Shown piece by piece: positions 17,863 to 25,958 of a stretch of 64,000 bases of DNA. Under the pieces are notes generated by a model that ran no database searches, had not been told where the DNA came from, and worked only from the letters and a program-made list of their open reading frames with translations. Origin of the DNA: Novosphingobium sp. AAP83 (GTDB lineage: Bacteria > Pseudomonadota > Alphaproteobacteria > Sphingomonadales > Sphingomonadaceae); assembly GCF_001295795.1 (NCBI RefSeq), contig NZ_LJHY01000003.1, positions 62,001-126,000 on the forward strand, in the 5' to 3' direction. The translations under genes and the position numbers were made by a program. How positions within the stretch are numbered: the first letter of the stretch is position 1; every line of letters begins with the position of its first letter.

Positions 17863-19536
17863 ATGGCTGCCCAATATGCCTACGTCATGAAGAACATGAC
17901 GAAGACCTTCCCCGGCGCGCAAAAGCCGGTGCTTAGCGATATCAGCTTGCAGTTCTATCAGGGCGCCAAGATCGGTATCGTTGGCCCCAACGGCGCCGGT
18001 AAATCGACGCTGATCAAGATCATGGCCGGGATCGACAAGGATTATACCGGCGAGGCATGGCCGGGTGAATATATTACGGTCGGCTATCTTGAGCAGGAGC
18101 CGCAGCTCGACAATACCAAGACCGTGCTGGAAAACGTCAAGGAAGGCGCGCGCGCAACCGCTGACATGGTTGACCGGTTCAACCAGATCGGCGTGGAAAT
18201 GGGCGAGGAAGACGCCGATTTCGACGCGCTGGGCGCCGAGATGAGCGAGTTGCAGGACAAGATCGACGCGGTCGATGGCTGGACGCTCGACAACCAGCTT
18301 GAAATTGCAATGGAAGCCCTGCGCTGCCCCCCCGGCGATTGGCCGGTAGACAGCCTTTCTGGCGGTGAAAAACGCCGTATCGCCCTGACGCGTCTGCTCA
18401 TCCAGAAGCCGGACATCCTGCTGCTTGACGAACCGACCAACCACCTTGACGCAGAATCGGTCGAATGGCTGGAAAACCACCTGAAGGACTATGCGGGCGC
18501 GGTCTTGATGATCACCCACGACCGCTATTTCCTTGATAACGTGGTGGGCTGGATCCTCGAACTCGACCGTGGAAAGTACTTCCCTTACGAGGGCAATTAC
18601 TCGACCTACCTTGAAACCAAGGCCAAGCGCATGGCGCAGGAAGAGCGCGAGGAGAGCGGCAAGCAGAAAGCGCTGGCCCGCGAACTCGAATGGATCCGGC
18701 AGACGCCGGCCGCCCGCCAAACCAAGTCCAAGGCCCGCGTGCGCAAGTTCGAAGAATTGCAGAACGCACAGGACAACCGTCCCATCGGCAAGGCCCAGAT
18801 CGTCATCCAGGTGCCAGAGCGGCTTGGCGGCAAGGTTATCGAAGCCAAGGGCATCACCAAGGCGTTTGGCGACAAGCTTCTATTCGAAAACCTGTCGTTC
18901 ATGCTGCCACCGGGCGGCATTGTTGGCATCATCGGTCCGAACGGCGCTGGTAAATCCACATTGTTCAAGATCCTGACCGGCAAGGAAACGCCAGACAGCG
19001 GCACGGTGGAAATCGGTTCGACCGTGCATCTGGGCTTCGTTGACCAGAGCCGTGACGATCTCGACCCCAAGAACAACGTCTGGCAGGAAATCTCGGACGG
19101 TCTGGATTACATGACCGTCAACAAGCAGGAAATGTCGACCCGCGCTTATGTCGGCGCGTTCAACTTCAAGGGCGCAGACCAGCAAAAGAACGTTGGCAAG
19201 CTTTCGGGCGGTGAGCGCAACCGCGTGCACATGGCCAAGATGCTGAAATTGGGCGGCAACGTGCTGCTGCTTGACGAACCGACCAACGACCTTGACGTGG
19301 AAACGCTGGGCGCGCTGGAAGATGCGATTGAAAACTTCGCCGGTTGCGCGGTGGTCATCAGCCATGACCGCTTCTTCCTCGATCGCCTCGCCACGCATAT
19401 CCTGGCCTTCGAAGGCAACAGCCACGTCGAATGGTTCGAAGGCAACTTTGCAGCCTATGAAGAAGACAAGCGCCGCCGCCTTGGCGATGCGGCTGACCGT
19501 CCAACGCGTCTGGCTTACAAGAAGCTGACGCGCTGA
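17863..19536 (+). CDS. ettA: Energy-dependent translational throttle protein EttA (ABC-F)
   Basis: This 557-residue soluble ABC-F protein has two ABC domains: Walker A GPNGAGKST in each, signatures LSGGEKRR and LSGGERNR, and Walker B LLLDEPTNHLD and LLLDEPTNDLD. No transmembrane segments are present. The length matches EttA rather than Uup or resistance-type ABC-F proteins. It would bind the ribosomal E site and gate the first elongation steps according to ATP/ADP status. It is monocistronic, with a strong dyad after the stop. Confidence 0.95.
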   Translation: MAAQYAYVMKNMTKTFPGAQKPVLSDISLQFYQGAKIGIVGPNGAGKSTLIKIMAGIDKDYTGEAWPGEYITVGYLEQEPQLDNTKTVLENVKEGARATADMVDRFNQIGVEMGEEDADFDALGAEMSELQDKIDAVDGWTLDNQLEIAMEALRCPPGDWPVDSLSGGEKRRIALTRLLIQKPDILLLDEPTNHLDAESVEWLENHLKDYAGAVLMITHDRYFLDNVVGWILELDRGKYFPYEGNYSTYLETKAKRMAQEEREESGKQKALARELEWIRQTPAARQTKSKARVRKFEELQNAQDNRPIGKAQIVIQVPERLGGKVIEAKGITKAFGDKLLFENLSFMLPPGGIVGIIGPNGAGKSTLFKILTGKETPDSGTVEIGSTVHLGFVDQSRDDLDPKNNVWQEISDGLDYMTVNKQEMSTRAYVGAFNFKGADQQKNVGKLSGGERNRVHMAKMLKLGGNVLLLDEPTNDLDVETLGALEDAIENFAGCAVVISHDRFFLDRLATHILAFEGNSHVEWFEGNFAAYEEDKRRRLGDAADRPTRLAYKKLTR

Positions 19537-19544
19537 TCCGTTAT

Positions 19545-19575
19545 CCGGTGTCTGTCATGCACTGACGGACACCGG
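19545..19575 (+). terminator. Hairpin after ettA
   Basis: CCGGTGTCTGTCA and TGACGGACACCGG form a 13-bp stem with one G-T pair and a 5-base loop, eight bases after the ettA stop. There is no long T run, so termination efficiency is uncertain; it may also serve the convergent gene. Confidence 0.65.
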
Positions 19576-19585
19576 AACTTCGGCG

Positions 19586-20176
19586 TTACGGGGCCACCCA
19601 CGCCGATTGCCATTCGCTGGTAGCACTTTCCCGCTCGAACCGCGCGCGGATGCCGCCGTGGTGCGTCAATTGCAGCCAATCGAGCGCGTGCACTTCCACC
19701 AGCAGCACCGCAAAGTTGTCGCGGCCAGCCTCGGCCTCCTCTGCTGTTGGTGAACGGTCAAGCATGTATTCGGGAAGCGCCGCGCCCGGCGCATCAAGCG
19801 CCCCGCCCGGCCCGGTTTGCGCCAAATAGCAGCGCTTGCTGGTCAGCGTGGCAGCGCTCCACGCCGCATCGGCAATGGGGCCGTGATGCTCGATCCGTCC
19901 CAGCCCTTGCATGCGCAATTGCACCCGCGCCGCAGGATCATAAGCCAGCACCGAAACAGTTGCCCCATCGCCAATCATCGTAGCTTTCGGGCTGCGCCAA
20001 TCGGTGTGAAAGCGCAGGCGGGACAAGTCTGGCGTGGCTTCCCGCAAGACCATGATCCGCAAATCCCCGTCGGCCGTGCCAATAACCGGCGCATGCATTG
20101 GATGGCGCGCGCTTTTAATGGCCTCGCCCAGCCGGGTGGCGACATCGGCCAGAACGCCCGAAAAGGTTAAATCCAT
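19586..20176 (-). CDS. Pyridoxamine 5'-phosphate oxidase-family FMN-binding protein
   Basis: The 196-residue protein has an FMN-binding split-barrel pattern (LRFHTDWRSPKATMI, VQLRMQGLGRIEHHG, WSAATLTSKRCYLAQ) like the PNPOx family, including the RSPK phosphate-contacting segment. It is probably a flavin-dependent oxidoreductase or FMN-binding protein rather than PdxH itself, since the PdxH C-terminal motif is not evident. It converges with ettA across the hairpin. The substrate is unknown. Confidence 0.8.
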   Translation of the reverse strand: MDLTFSGVLADVATRLGEAIKSARHPMHAPVIGTADGDLRIMVLREATPDLSRLRFHTDWRSPKATMIGDGATVSVLAYDPAARVQLRMQGLGRIEHHGPIADAAWSAATLTSKRCYLAQTGPGGALDAPGAALPEYMLDRSPTAEEAEAGRDNFAVLLVEVHALDWLQLTHHGGIRARFERESATSEWQSAWVAP

Positions 20177-20312
20177 TCACAAATTCCTTGCTCAACATGA
20201 ACAGAAGGCTACCAATCCGGTTCAGCCATCGGACAGCGCGACTCCAGTAGAACGTCGTTAACAGGTCGCAAACGGTTTTGCGGCAGGCATAAACGGGAAA
20301 GGCTCGGCAATC

Positions 20313-21311
20313 ATGTCCGGCAATTCAACTTTCGGAAAAAGCGTCCTCAGCGCGCTGGCCGTGGCTCTCGTAACAACCGCAATCCCTGCAACCGCCTTTG
20401 CTCAGGACGAACGCCGTGAAGAGCGCGCAGCCCGCCCGTGGAGCGGTGGTGAAGTCCGTCGTGATACGAGCCAGCGCGACGATATGCAGCGCGGCGGCAG
20501 CGAGTTTCGCGGGCGTCGCAATGCGGAGGTCCAGACTCCAATCCCGCAGGCACAGCCCGCACCACAACAGCGCCCGGCATGGAGCGGCACTGCGCGGCCT
20601 GAACGGGAGGAAAACCCCGGTTGGCGAGGCCGTGGCAATGGCGAAAACGCCCAGCGCTGGGGCGATCAGAATCGCGGAACGGTAGAGCGCCGGGATCCAC
20701 AGGAACGCGCCACCACGCGCCAACCGGGCTGGAATGGCACACGCTGGAACCCGACCAACCGTTCGCAGGAGCGCGCAGGCGTTGACGGACGCAATTGGGA
20801 TCGGAATCGTGATCGCAACTGGAACAACAACCGGGATCAGAACCCCGCATGGAACGGCCGCAATCCGACCTATTCAGACCGTGACCGCAACCGAGATTAC
20901 CGCCGCGATGACAATCGCAACGGTTGGAGCAACCGCGATGGTTGGAGTAACCGCAATGGCTGGAACGGCCGCAATGGCTGGAACAGTCGCGACAATGATC
21001 GCCGGTGGAGCAACAATTGGCGGCAGGACCGGCGTTACGATTGGAGTGGCTTCCGCAATTCCAACCGCAACCACTTCCGCATGCCGCGCTATTTTGCGCC
21101 ATTCCGTGGCTATAACTACAGCCGCCTTTCGGTCGGGATTTTCCTGAATTCAGGCTTCTATGGCAGCAATTACTGGATTAACGATCCATGGTCATACCGC
21201 TTGCCGCCCGCCTATGCCGGGTATCGCTGGGTGCGCTATTATAACGACGTCATTCTGGTGGATACTTTCACAGGTGAAGTAGCGGACGTAATTCCCAACT
21301 TCTTCTGGTGA
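20313..21311 (+). CDS. RcnB-like exported protein with Asn/Arg/Trp-rich middle
   Basis: The 332-residue protein has a signal peptide (to about residue 31, AFA-QD), a long low-complexity region rich in Arg, Asn, Asp and Gly, and a C-terminal domain (LPPAYAGYRWVRYYNDVILVDTFTGEV) of the RcnB family. RcnB in E. coli is a periplasmic protein linked to nickel/cobalt export, but RcnB-like proteins in sphingomonads are untested. Residues 204-227 are four tandem hexapeptides of the form GW(S/N)xR(D/N). It is monocistronic with a strong terminator. Confidence 0.75.
   Translation: MSGNSTFGKSVLSALAVALVTTAIPATAFAQDERREERAARPWSGGEVRRDTSQRDDMQRGGSEFRGRRNAEVQTPIPQAQPAPQQRPAWSGTARPEREENPGWRGRGNGENAQRWGDQNRGTVERRDPQERATTRQPGWNGTRWNPTNRSQERAGVDGRNWDRNRDRNWNNNRDQNPAWNGRNPTYSDRDRNRDYRRDDNRNGWSNRDGWSNRNGWNGRNGWNSRDNDRRWSNNWRQDRRYDWSGFRNSNRNHFRMPRYFAPFRGYNYSRLSVGIFLNSGFYGSNYWINDPWSYRLPPAYAGYRWVRYYNDVILVDTFTGEVADVIPNFFW
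20922..20993 (+). repeat. Four tandem 18-bp coding repeats
   Basis: Four in-frame 18-base units encode GWSNRD, GWSNRN, GWNGRN and GWNSRD inside the RcnB-like gene. The units differ at only a few bases, indicating recent slippage-type expansion that keeps the reading frame. Confidence 0.85.
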
Positions 21312-21331
21312 TATCACCGGCTTAAACTGGC

Positions 21332-21361
21332 AAGGCCCCGGCACATCGTGTCCGGGGCCTT
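21332..21361 (+). terminator. Terminator of the RcnB-like gene
   Basis: AAGGCCCCGG and CCGGGGCCTT form a perfect 10-bp GC-rich stem with a 10-base loop, 20 bases after the stop. Only a short T tail follows. Confidence 0.75.
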
Positions 21362-21408
21362 CGCTGTCTCTTGCATGGCCCCGTGCAATCACGCATGTAA
21401 CCATCAAC

Positions 21409-22086
21409 ATGCTTTCCCTACGCCGCAAATCCAGTTCGCCTGCTGAACAACAAGCATTGAAACACGTGGGCGAGATTGTGCGCAAACGGCTTGCCAATGA
21501 TCCGGGCGTCTATCGCATTCCGGTGGACGGGCTGGAAATCTTCGGTGTCGCCGATTTCTTCACTGCCGCCGAATGTTCGCGCCTTATGGCAACGGTCGAT
21601 GCCGTGGCGCGGCCATCGCCGACGTATAAAGGCACGGACGGATCGGGCCGCACCAGCTATACCGGCGATGTGGACCCCGCTGATCCGTTTGTCCTGATGC
21701 TGCAACGCCGGATTGATGATCTGATGGGGATCGATCCCGCGTTTGGCGAAACCATTCAGGGCCAGCGCTATGCTCCCGGTCAGCAGTTTCGCGGGCATTA
21801 CGATCATTTCCTGCCATCGCAGGCATTCTGGGAATCCGAACAAAAGCGCGGCGGACAGCGCAGTTGGACGGCAATGGCCTATCTTAACGCCGTGGAAGAA
21901 GGTGGCAGCACCGATTTTACGCAAATCGATCTGTCGATCCCGCCCCAGCCCGGTGCGCTGTTAATCTGGAACAACATGAAACCCGATGGCACTCCCAACC
22001 CCAAAGCCATGCATGCCGGAATGCCGGTGGTGCGTGGCATGAAATATGTGCTGACCAAATGGTACAGGTCGCGTCCATGGCACTGA
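21409..22086 (+). CDS. 2-oxoglutarate/Fe(II) oxygenase, prolyl 4-hydroxylase-like
   Basis: The 225-residue protein has the Fe(II) triad His130-x-Asp132 (HYDHF) and His202 (MHAG), with Lys212 placed to bind 2-oxoglutarate. This is the P4Hc pattern. It would hydroxylate a protein or small molecule; the target is unknown. The DUF885 gene starts inside its last codons, so the two are probably co-transcribed. The length is normal for bacterial P4H-like proteins, and no signal peptide is seen. Confidence 0.88.
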   Translation: MLSLRRKSSSPAEQQALKHVGEIVRKRLANDPGVYRIPVDGLEIFGVADFFTAAECSRLMATVDAVARPSPTYKGTDGSGRTSYTGDVDPADPFVLMLQRRIDDLMGIDPAFGETIQGQRYAPGQQFRGHYDHFLPSQAFWESEQKRGGQRSWTAMAYLNAVEEGGSTDFTQIDLSIPPQPGALLIWNNMKPDGTPNPKAMHAGMPVVRGMKYVLTKWYRSRPWH

Positions 22087-23936
22087 AACGGCTCCCCCGG
22101 ATAAGTGCTGCCCTGCTGGTAATGGCCGTGGTGCCATCTTCCCCGGCTCTGGCGGCTGAGGCTGCACCGGCACGGATCGATAAAGCCCCCACCGATAGTG
22201 CGGCGTTATCGGCCAATGCCACGCTTGACCGGCTGTTTGCCGAAGACGCGCGGCAAAGCATGGCGCTTGATCCGTTGGGCGCGCTGGAACAAGGGCAGCG
22301 CATATCGGTCAAACAATTCGCGCTGCTGTTCACCCCCGAACTGGCGCGCAGGCGGCGTGATGCCAATGCCCGCACACTGGCGCAACTGGTGCGGATTGAT
22401 CGCACCCGGCTCGATCCGGGTCACCGCATTTCCTATGCTGTGTTCGAAGATGCCAAGCGCAAGGAACAGGCGTTTCTGAGGCCTGAAGTGCAGGCGCTAA
22501 CTGCGGTCCAGCCGTTCAATCACTTTGGCGGATTTCACATCGCCTACCCCGAACTATCCGGCGCGGGTAACGCAAGCACGCTGGCATCGGTTGCCGATTT
22601 CGATCAGCTTATCGCTCGCCACCGCATCCTCGATCAGGTGTTCGGACAGGCCATCGCGCGGTTTCGCGAAGGCATGGCCAGCGGCGTGACCGAGCCCACG
22701 CTGACAGTGGATAACATGATCGTGCAAATCGATGCGCTGCTGGCGCAACCGATAGATCAATCGCCGTTCATGAACCCGGTCCGCCAGTTTCCCGAAGCAA
22801 TGTTGGAAACCGAACGCAGCCGGATTAGCCGCGAACTCGCCAGCGTCACCCAACGCCAGGTCTATCCCGCCTATCACACCCTGCGCCGTTTCCTCGCCGA
22901 GGAATATCGTCCGGTAGCGCGGCAACAAGTGGGACTGTCCGCACTTGCAGGTGGCGATGGGTTGTACCGCTTGCTCGCACGCTACCACACCACGCTCGAT
23001 CTTGATCCCGCCGCCGTCCACCAGCTTGGCCTTGATGAAGTGGCGCAGATCAAGGCGCGAATGGAGGCTGTGAAGCGCGAATTGGGCTTTACTGGCCCCC
23101 TTCCGGGCTTTTTCGACCACATCCGCACCGATCGGCGCTATCATCCACGCACCGAAGAGGAACTGGCCGAAGGCTTCCGCGCCGTGGGCCGCCGGGTGGA
23201 CGCTTTGGCACCGCAATACTTCCTCAATCTGCCGCGAACCCCGCTGAATATCCAATCCTATCCCGCCTATCGCGCCAAGTTTGAAGCGGGCGGAAGCTAT
23301 GCCCAAGGCACGGCAGACGGCACACAGCCGGGGGTGTTCTTCTTCAACGCGTATGATTTGAAAAGCCGTTTTCTGACTGGCGTTTCAACGCTTTACCTGC
23401 ACGAAGGCGCACCGGGCCACCACTTCCAGATCAGCCTTGCGCAAGAGAACACCGCCCTGCCCGATTTCCAGCGCTTCGGCGGCAACACCGCCTATATCGA
23501 AGGCTGGGCGCTCTACGCCGAAACGCTCGGCTACGAGATGGGCTTCTACAAAGACCCGATGCAGCATTGGGGCACGCTCGACGACGAGATGCTGCGCGCC
23601 ATGCGGCTGGTGGTCGATACCGGCCTCCATACCAAGGGCTGGAACCGCGAACAGGCGGTTGATTACATGCTCGCCAATTCGGGCATGGGCCGCAGCGATG
23701 CCGAGGCCGAAGTGGACCGCTATATTGCCAATCCGGGCCAAGCGCTTGCCTATAAAATCGGTGCGCTGACGATTCAGCGCTTGCGCAAAGAGGCTGAGAC
23801 GGCGCTGGGGGATCGCTTCGACATCCGCCTATTCCACGATCAGGTGCTGGGCAGCGGTGCACTGCCGATGACCGTACTCGAAGCCAAAGTGCGGCGCTGG
23901 ATCGCGGCGGGCGGGCGCGCGGGATACTTGCGCTGA
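22077..23936 (+). CDS. DUF885 family exported protein (putative metallopeptidase)
   Basis: From the ATG at 22077 the protein is 619 residues with a signal peptide ending near ALA-AE. The DUF885 hallmark HEGAPGHH (starting at His442) resembles a zinc-peptidase site, and EGWALYAE lies about 40 residues later, as in this family. An ATG at 22059 would add six residues before the signal peptide. It is probably a periplasmic peptidase-like protein. It overlaps the 2OG-oxygenase gene by ten bases. Confidence 0.87.
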   Translation: MALKRLPRISAALLVMAVVPSSPALAAEAAPARIDKAPTDSAALSANATLDRLFAEDARQSMALDPLGALEQGQRISVKQFALLFTPELARRRRDANARTLAQLVRIDRTRLDPGHRISYAVFEDAKRKEQAFLRPEVQALTAVQPFNHFGGFHIAYPELSGAGNASTLASVADFDQLIARHRILDQVFGQAIARFREGMASGVTEPTLTVDNMIVQIDALLAQPIDQSPFMNPVRQFPEAMLETERSRISRELASVTQRQVYPAYHTLRRFLAEEYRPVARQQVGLSALAGGDGLYRLLARYHTTLDLDPAAVHQLGLDEVAQIKARMEAVKRELGFTGPLPGFFDHIRTDRRYHPRTEEELAEGFRAVGRRVDALAPQYFLNLPRTPLNIQSYPAYRAKFEAGGSYAQGTADGTQPGVFFFNAYDLKSRFLTGVSTLYLHEGAPGHHFQISLAQENTALPDFQRFGGNTAYIEGWALYAETLGYEMGFYKDPMQHWGTLDDEMLRAMRLVVDTGLHTKGWNREQAVDYMLANSGMGRSDAEAEVDRYIANPGQALAYKIGALTIQRLRKEAETALGDRFDIRLFHDQVLGSGALPMTVLEAKVRRWIAAGGRAGYLR

Positions 23937-23984
23937 TCGGGCGTTCCTGCTGTAACCGGCGCAGTGCAATTGGTGGGGATATCC

Positions 23985-24392
23985 ATGCTCGGCTATTTTA
24001 TTGCGGCACTTCCACATTTTCTGGGCTATTTCGCTTCGGCAATGGGCTTGGCCGCGGCGTTTTTATTCCTCTATTCACGCTTCACCCCGCACCATGAATT
24101 CGAATTGATCCGGCAGGGGAATTCTGCCGCAGCACTCCAGTTGACTGGCACCTTCATCGGCTTTGCCATTCCCGTGGCAGTGGTGATCGGCCATTCGGTC
24201 AGCATCCCTGACATGCTGCTGTGGGGCGCTGTGGCCGCGATTGTGCAACTTGCCGTCTTCGTGGTGATCGCGCGCCTTTTGTTCAAAGAGATTTCTGACA
24301 AGATTACCAAGAATTGTGCGGCTTCAGGCCAATTCGTTGGCGGGATCGGCATTGGCGTCGGCATCCTCCAAGCTGCCTGCATGGTGCCCTGA
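23985..24392 (+). CDS. DUF350 membrane protein (YjfL-like)
   Basis: The protein is about 135 residues with four hydrophobic segments, matching the DUF350 inner-membrane family. I chose the ATG at 23985 because a GGTGGGG ribosome-binding site precedes it; a GTG at 23964 is the alternative. It begins a three-gene run (DUF350, lipoprotein, glutathionylspermidine-synthase-like) that parallels the yjfL-yjfM-yjfC block of enterobacteria. The function of DUF350 is unknown. Confidence 0.82.
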   Translation: MLGYFIAALPHFLGYFASAMGLAAAFLFLYSRFTPHHEFELIRQGNSAAALQLTGTFIGFAIPVAVVIGHSVSIPDMLLWGAVAAIVQLAVFVVIARLLFKEISDKITKNCAASGQFVGGIGIGVGILQAACMVP

Positions 24393-24395
24393 TCG

Positions 24396-24806
24396 ATGAA
24401 AAAGCAACTTGCCCTGACCACGGCGATGGCCGCCACTTTGGCAGGCCTATCGGGCTGTTCATCGCGCAATAGCTGGGACGACGATGTCGTTGTGGATCGT
24501 GATACGCGCGTGTGCGTGGATCAGAACGGCTACCGCGTTGAAGATAATCGGTGCAACCAGCGCAGTTCGAGCGGTAGTTTCGGTAGCGGCGCGCTACTGT
24601 GGTACTATGTCAATCGCGGTAACCGCGTGCCCTTTTATGGCGACCGCGTGAACGATCCGCAGCTTGGCCTCAAAGGCAGCTACTTCCCGACCAAGGGCGC
24701 GCAATATGCCAGCGCTCCTGCAAAATCGAACCTGGTAAGAACCTCTTCCATGGCGCGCGGAGGGTTCGGGTCACGCGGCAGCTTTTTTGGCAGTGGACTG
24801 TCCTGA
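24396..24806 (+). CDS. Small lipoprotein of unknown function
   Basis: The 136-residue protein has a lipoprotein signal ending in LSGC (Cys21), then an acidic segment and a Ser/Gly/Arg-rich tail. I do not recognise a domain. Its position between the DUF350 gene and the glutathionylspermidine-synthase-like gene (3-base gaps on both sides) is where enterobacteria carry YjfM, so it may be the functional counterpart. It is expected to be anchored in the outer or inner membrane. Confidence 0.75.
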   Translation: MKKQLALTTAMAATLAGLSGCSSRNSWDDDVVVDRDTRVCVDQNGYRVEDNRCNQRSSSGSFGSGALLWYYVNRGNRVPFYGDRVNDPQLGLKGSYFPTKGAQYASAPAKSNLVRTSSMARGGFGSRGSFFGSGLS

Positions 24807-24809
24807 TCG

Positions 24810-25955
24810 ATGCAACGAATTACCCTTGCGCCGCGTCCCGATTGGCAAGCCGCGGTGGAGGAGCATGGGCTACTGTGGCACAGCGATTCTGACGGTCCTT
24901 ATTGGGACGAGACCGCCTGCTATCAATTCACCCTCGCCCAGATCGAAACCGTTGAGGCCGCGAGCGAGGCGCTGCACCAGCTTTATCTGGAAGCCGCAGA
25001 GCGCATTTCGCGCGATGAGCGATTGCTGGCCGCTTGCGGCATTCCGGCAAGCTATCACGCGGCGGTGCGCGATTCATGGCGTAGCAATGCGCCCGCGCTG
25101 GATTACGGGCGGTTCGATCTGGCATGGGACGGCACGGGCGAGCCCAAGCTGCTGGAGTATAACTGCGATACGCCAACATCGCTGCTCGAAACCTCGATCA
25201 TCCAGTGGGACTGGAAGGAAACGGTTTTTCCGCAGGCCGATCAATTGAACAGCCTGCACGAACGCTTGATAGCGCGCTGGCAGATGATCGCGCCTGCGCT
25301 GCCTGGCAGGCGGGTGTGGTTCACCCATGTGGGCGATGCGGTTCACGAAGACACGATGACGACGACGTACTTGCGCGATCTGGCCGAGCAGGCCGGGCTT
25401 GAAACGCGCGGGCTGTTGATTGACCAGATCGGGATCGATGGCGATGGGCGGATTGCCGATCAGGACGATTACCTGATTTCCGCGCTGTTCAAGCTTTACC
25501 CTTGGGAATGGCTGGCGGTGGAAGACTTCGGCCAGCACATTATCCGGCATTTCGATGACACCGTCTGGCTGGAGCCGGTGTGGAAAATGATGTGGAGCAA
25601 CAAAGCGGTACTGGCGATTTTATGGGACATGTTCCCCGGCCACCCCAACCTGCTGGGTGCGACGCTGGATCCAAAAGCCATCGCGGGACCTTATGTGTCC
25701 AAGCCGGTTTTGGCGCGGGAGGGCGCCAATATTGACGTGGTGGCCGACGGCAAGGTGCTTGCCAGCAGCAGCGGCCAATATGCAACGGACCGCTTGGTTT
25801 ATCAGGAGCTCTATCCGCTCAAGGATTTCGGCCAAGGCTATCCGGTACTGGGAAGCTGGGTTGTGGGTGGAGAGGCTGCCGGACTTGGCATCCGCGAGGA
25901 TGGCCTAATCACCGGCAACCGCGCCCGCTTTGTGCCGCATATCATCGGCGCTTGA
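24810..25955 (+). CDS. Glutathionylspermidine synthase-like ATP-grasp protein
   Basis: The 381-residue protein matches the glutathionylspermidine-synthase family: N-terminal segment RPDWQAAVEEHGL, the EYNCDTPTSLLE substrate region and the late KPVLAREGANI ATP-grasp segment. In E. coli Gsp this domain ligates spermidine to glutathione; stand-alone relatives such as YjfC have no proven substrate. It is the last gene of the DUF350-lipoprotein-ligase run and converges with the lysyl-tRNA synthetase gene three bases away. Confidence 0.87.
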   Translation: MQRITLAPRPDWQAAVEEHGLLWHSDSDGPYWDETACYQFTLAQIETVEAASEALHQLYLEAAERISRDERLLAACGIPASYHAAVRDSWRSNAPALDYGRFDLAWDGTGEPKLLEYNCDTPTSLLETSIIQWDWKETVFPQADQLNSLHERLIARWQMIAPALPGRRVWFTHVGDAVHEDTMTTTYLRDLAEQAGLETRGLLIDQIGIDGDGRIADQDDYLISALFKLYPWEWLAVEDFGQHIIRHFDDTVWLEPVWKMMWSNKAVLAILWDMFPGHPNLLGATLDPKAIAGPYVSKPVLAREGANIDVVADGKVLASSSGQYATDRLVYQELYPLKDFGQGYPVLGSWVVGGEAAGLGIREDGLITGNRARFVPHIIGA

Positions 25956-25958
25956 ACT

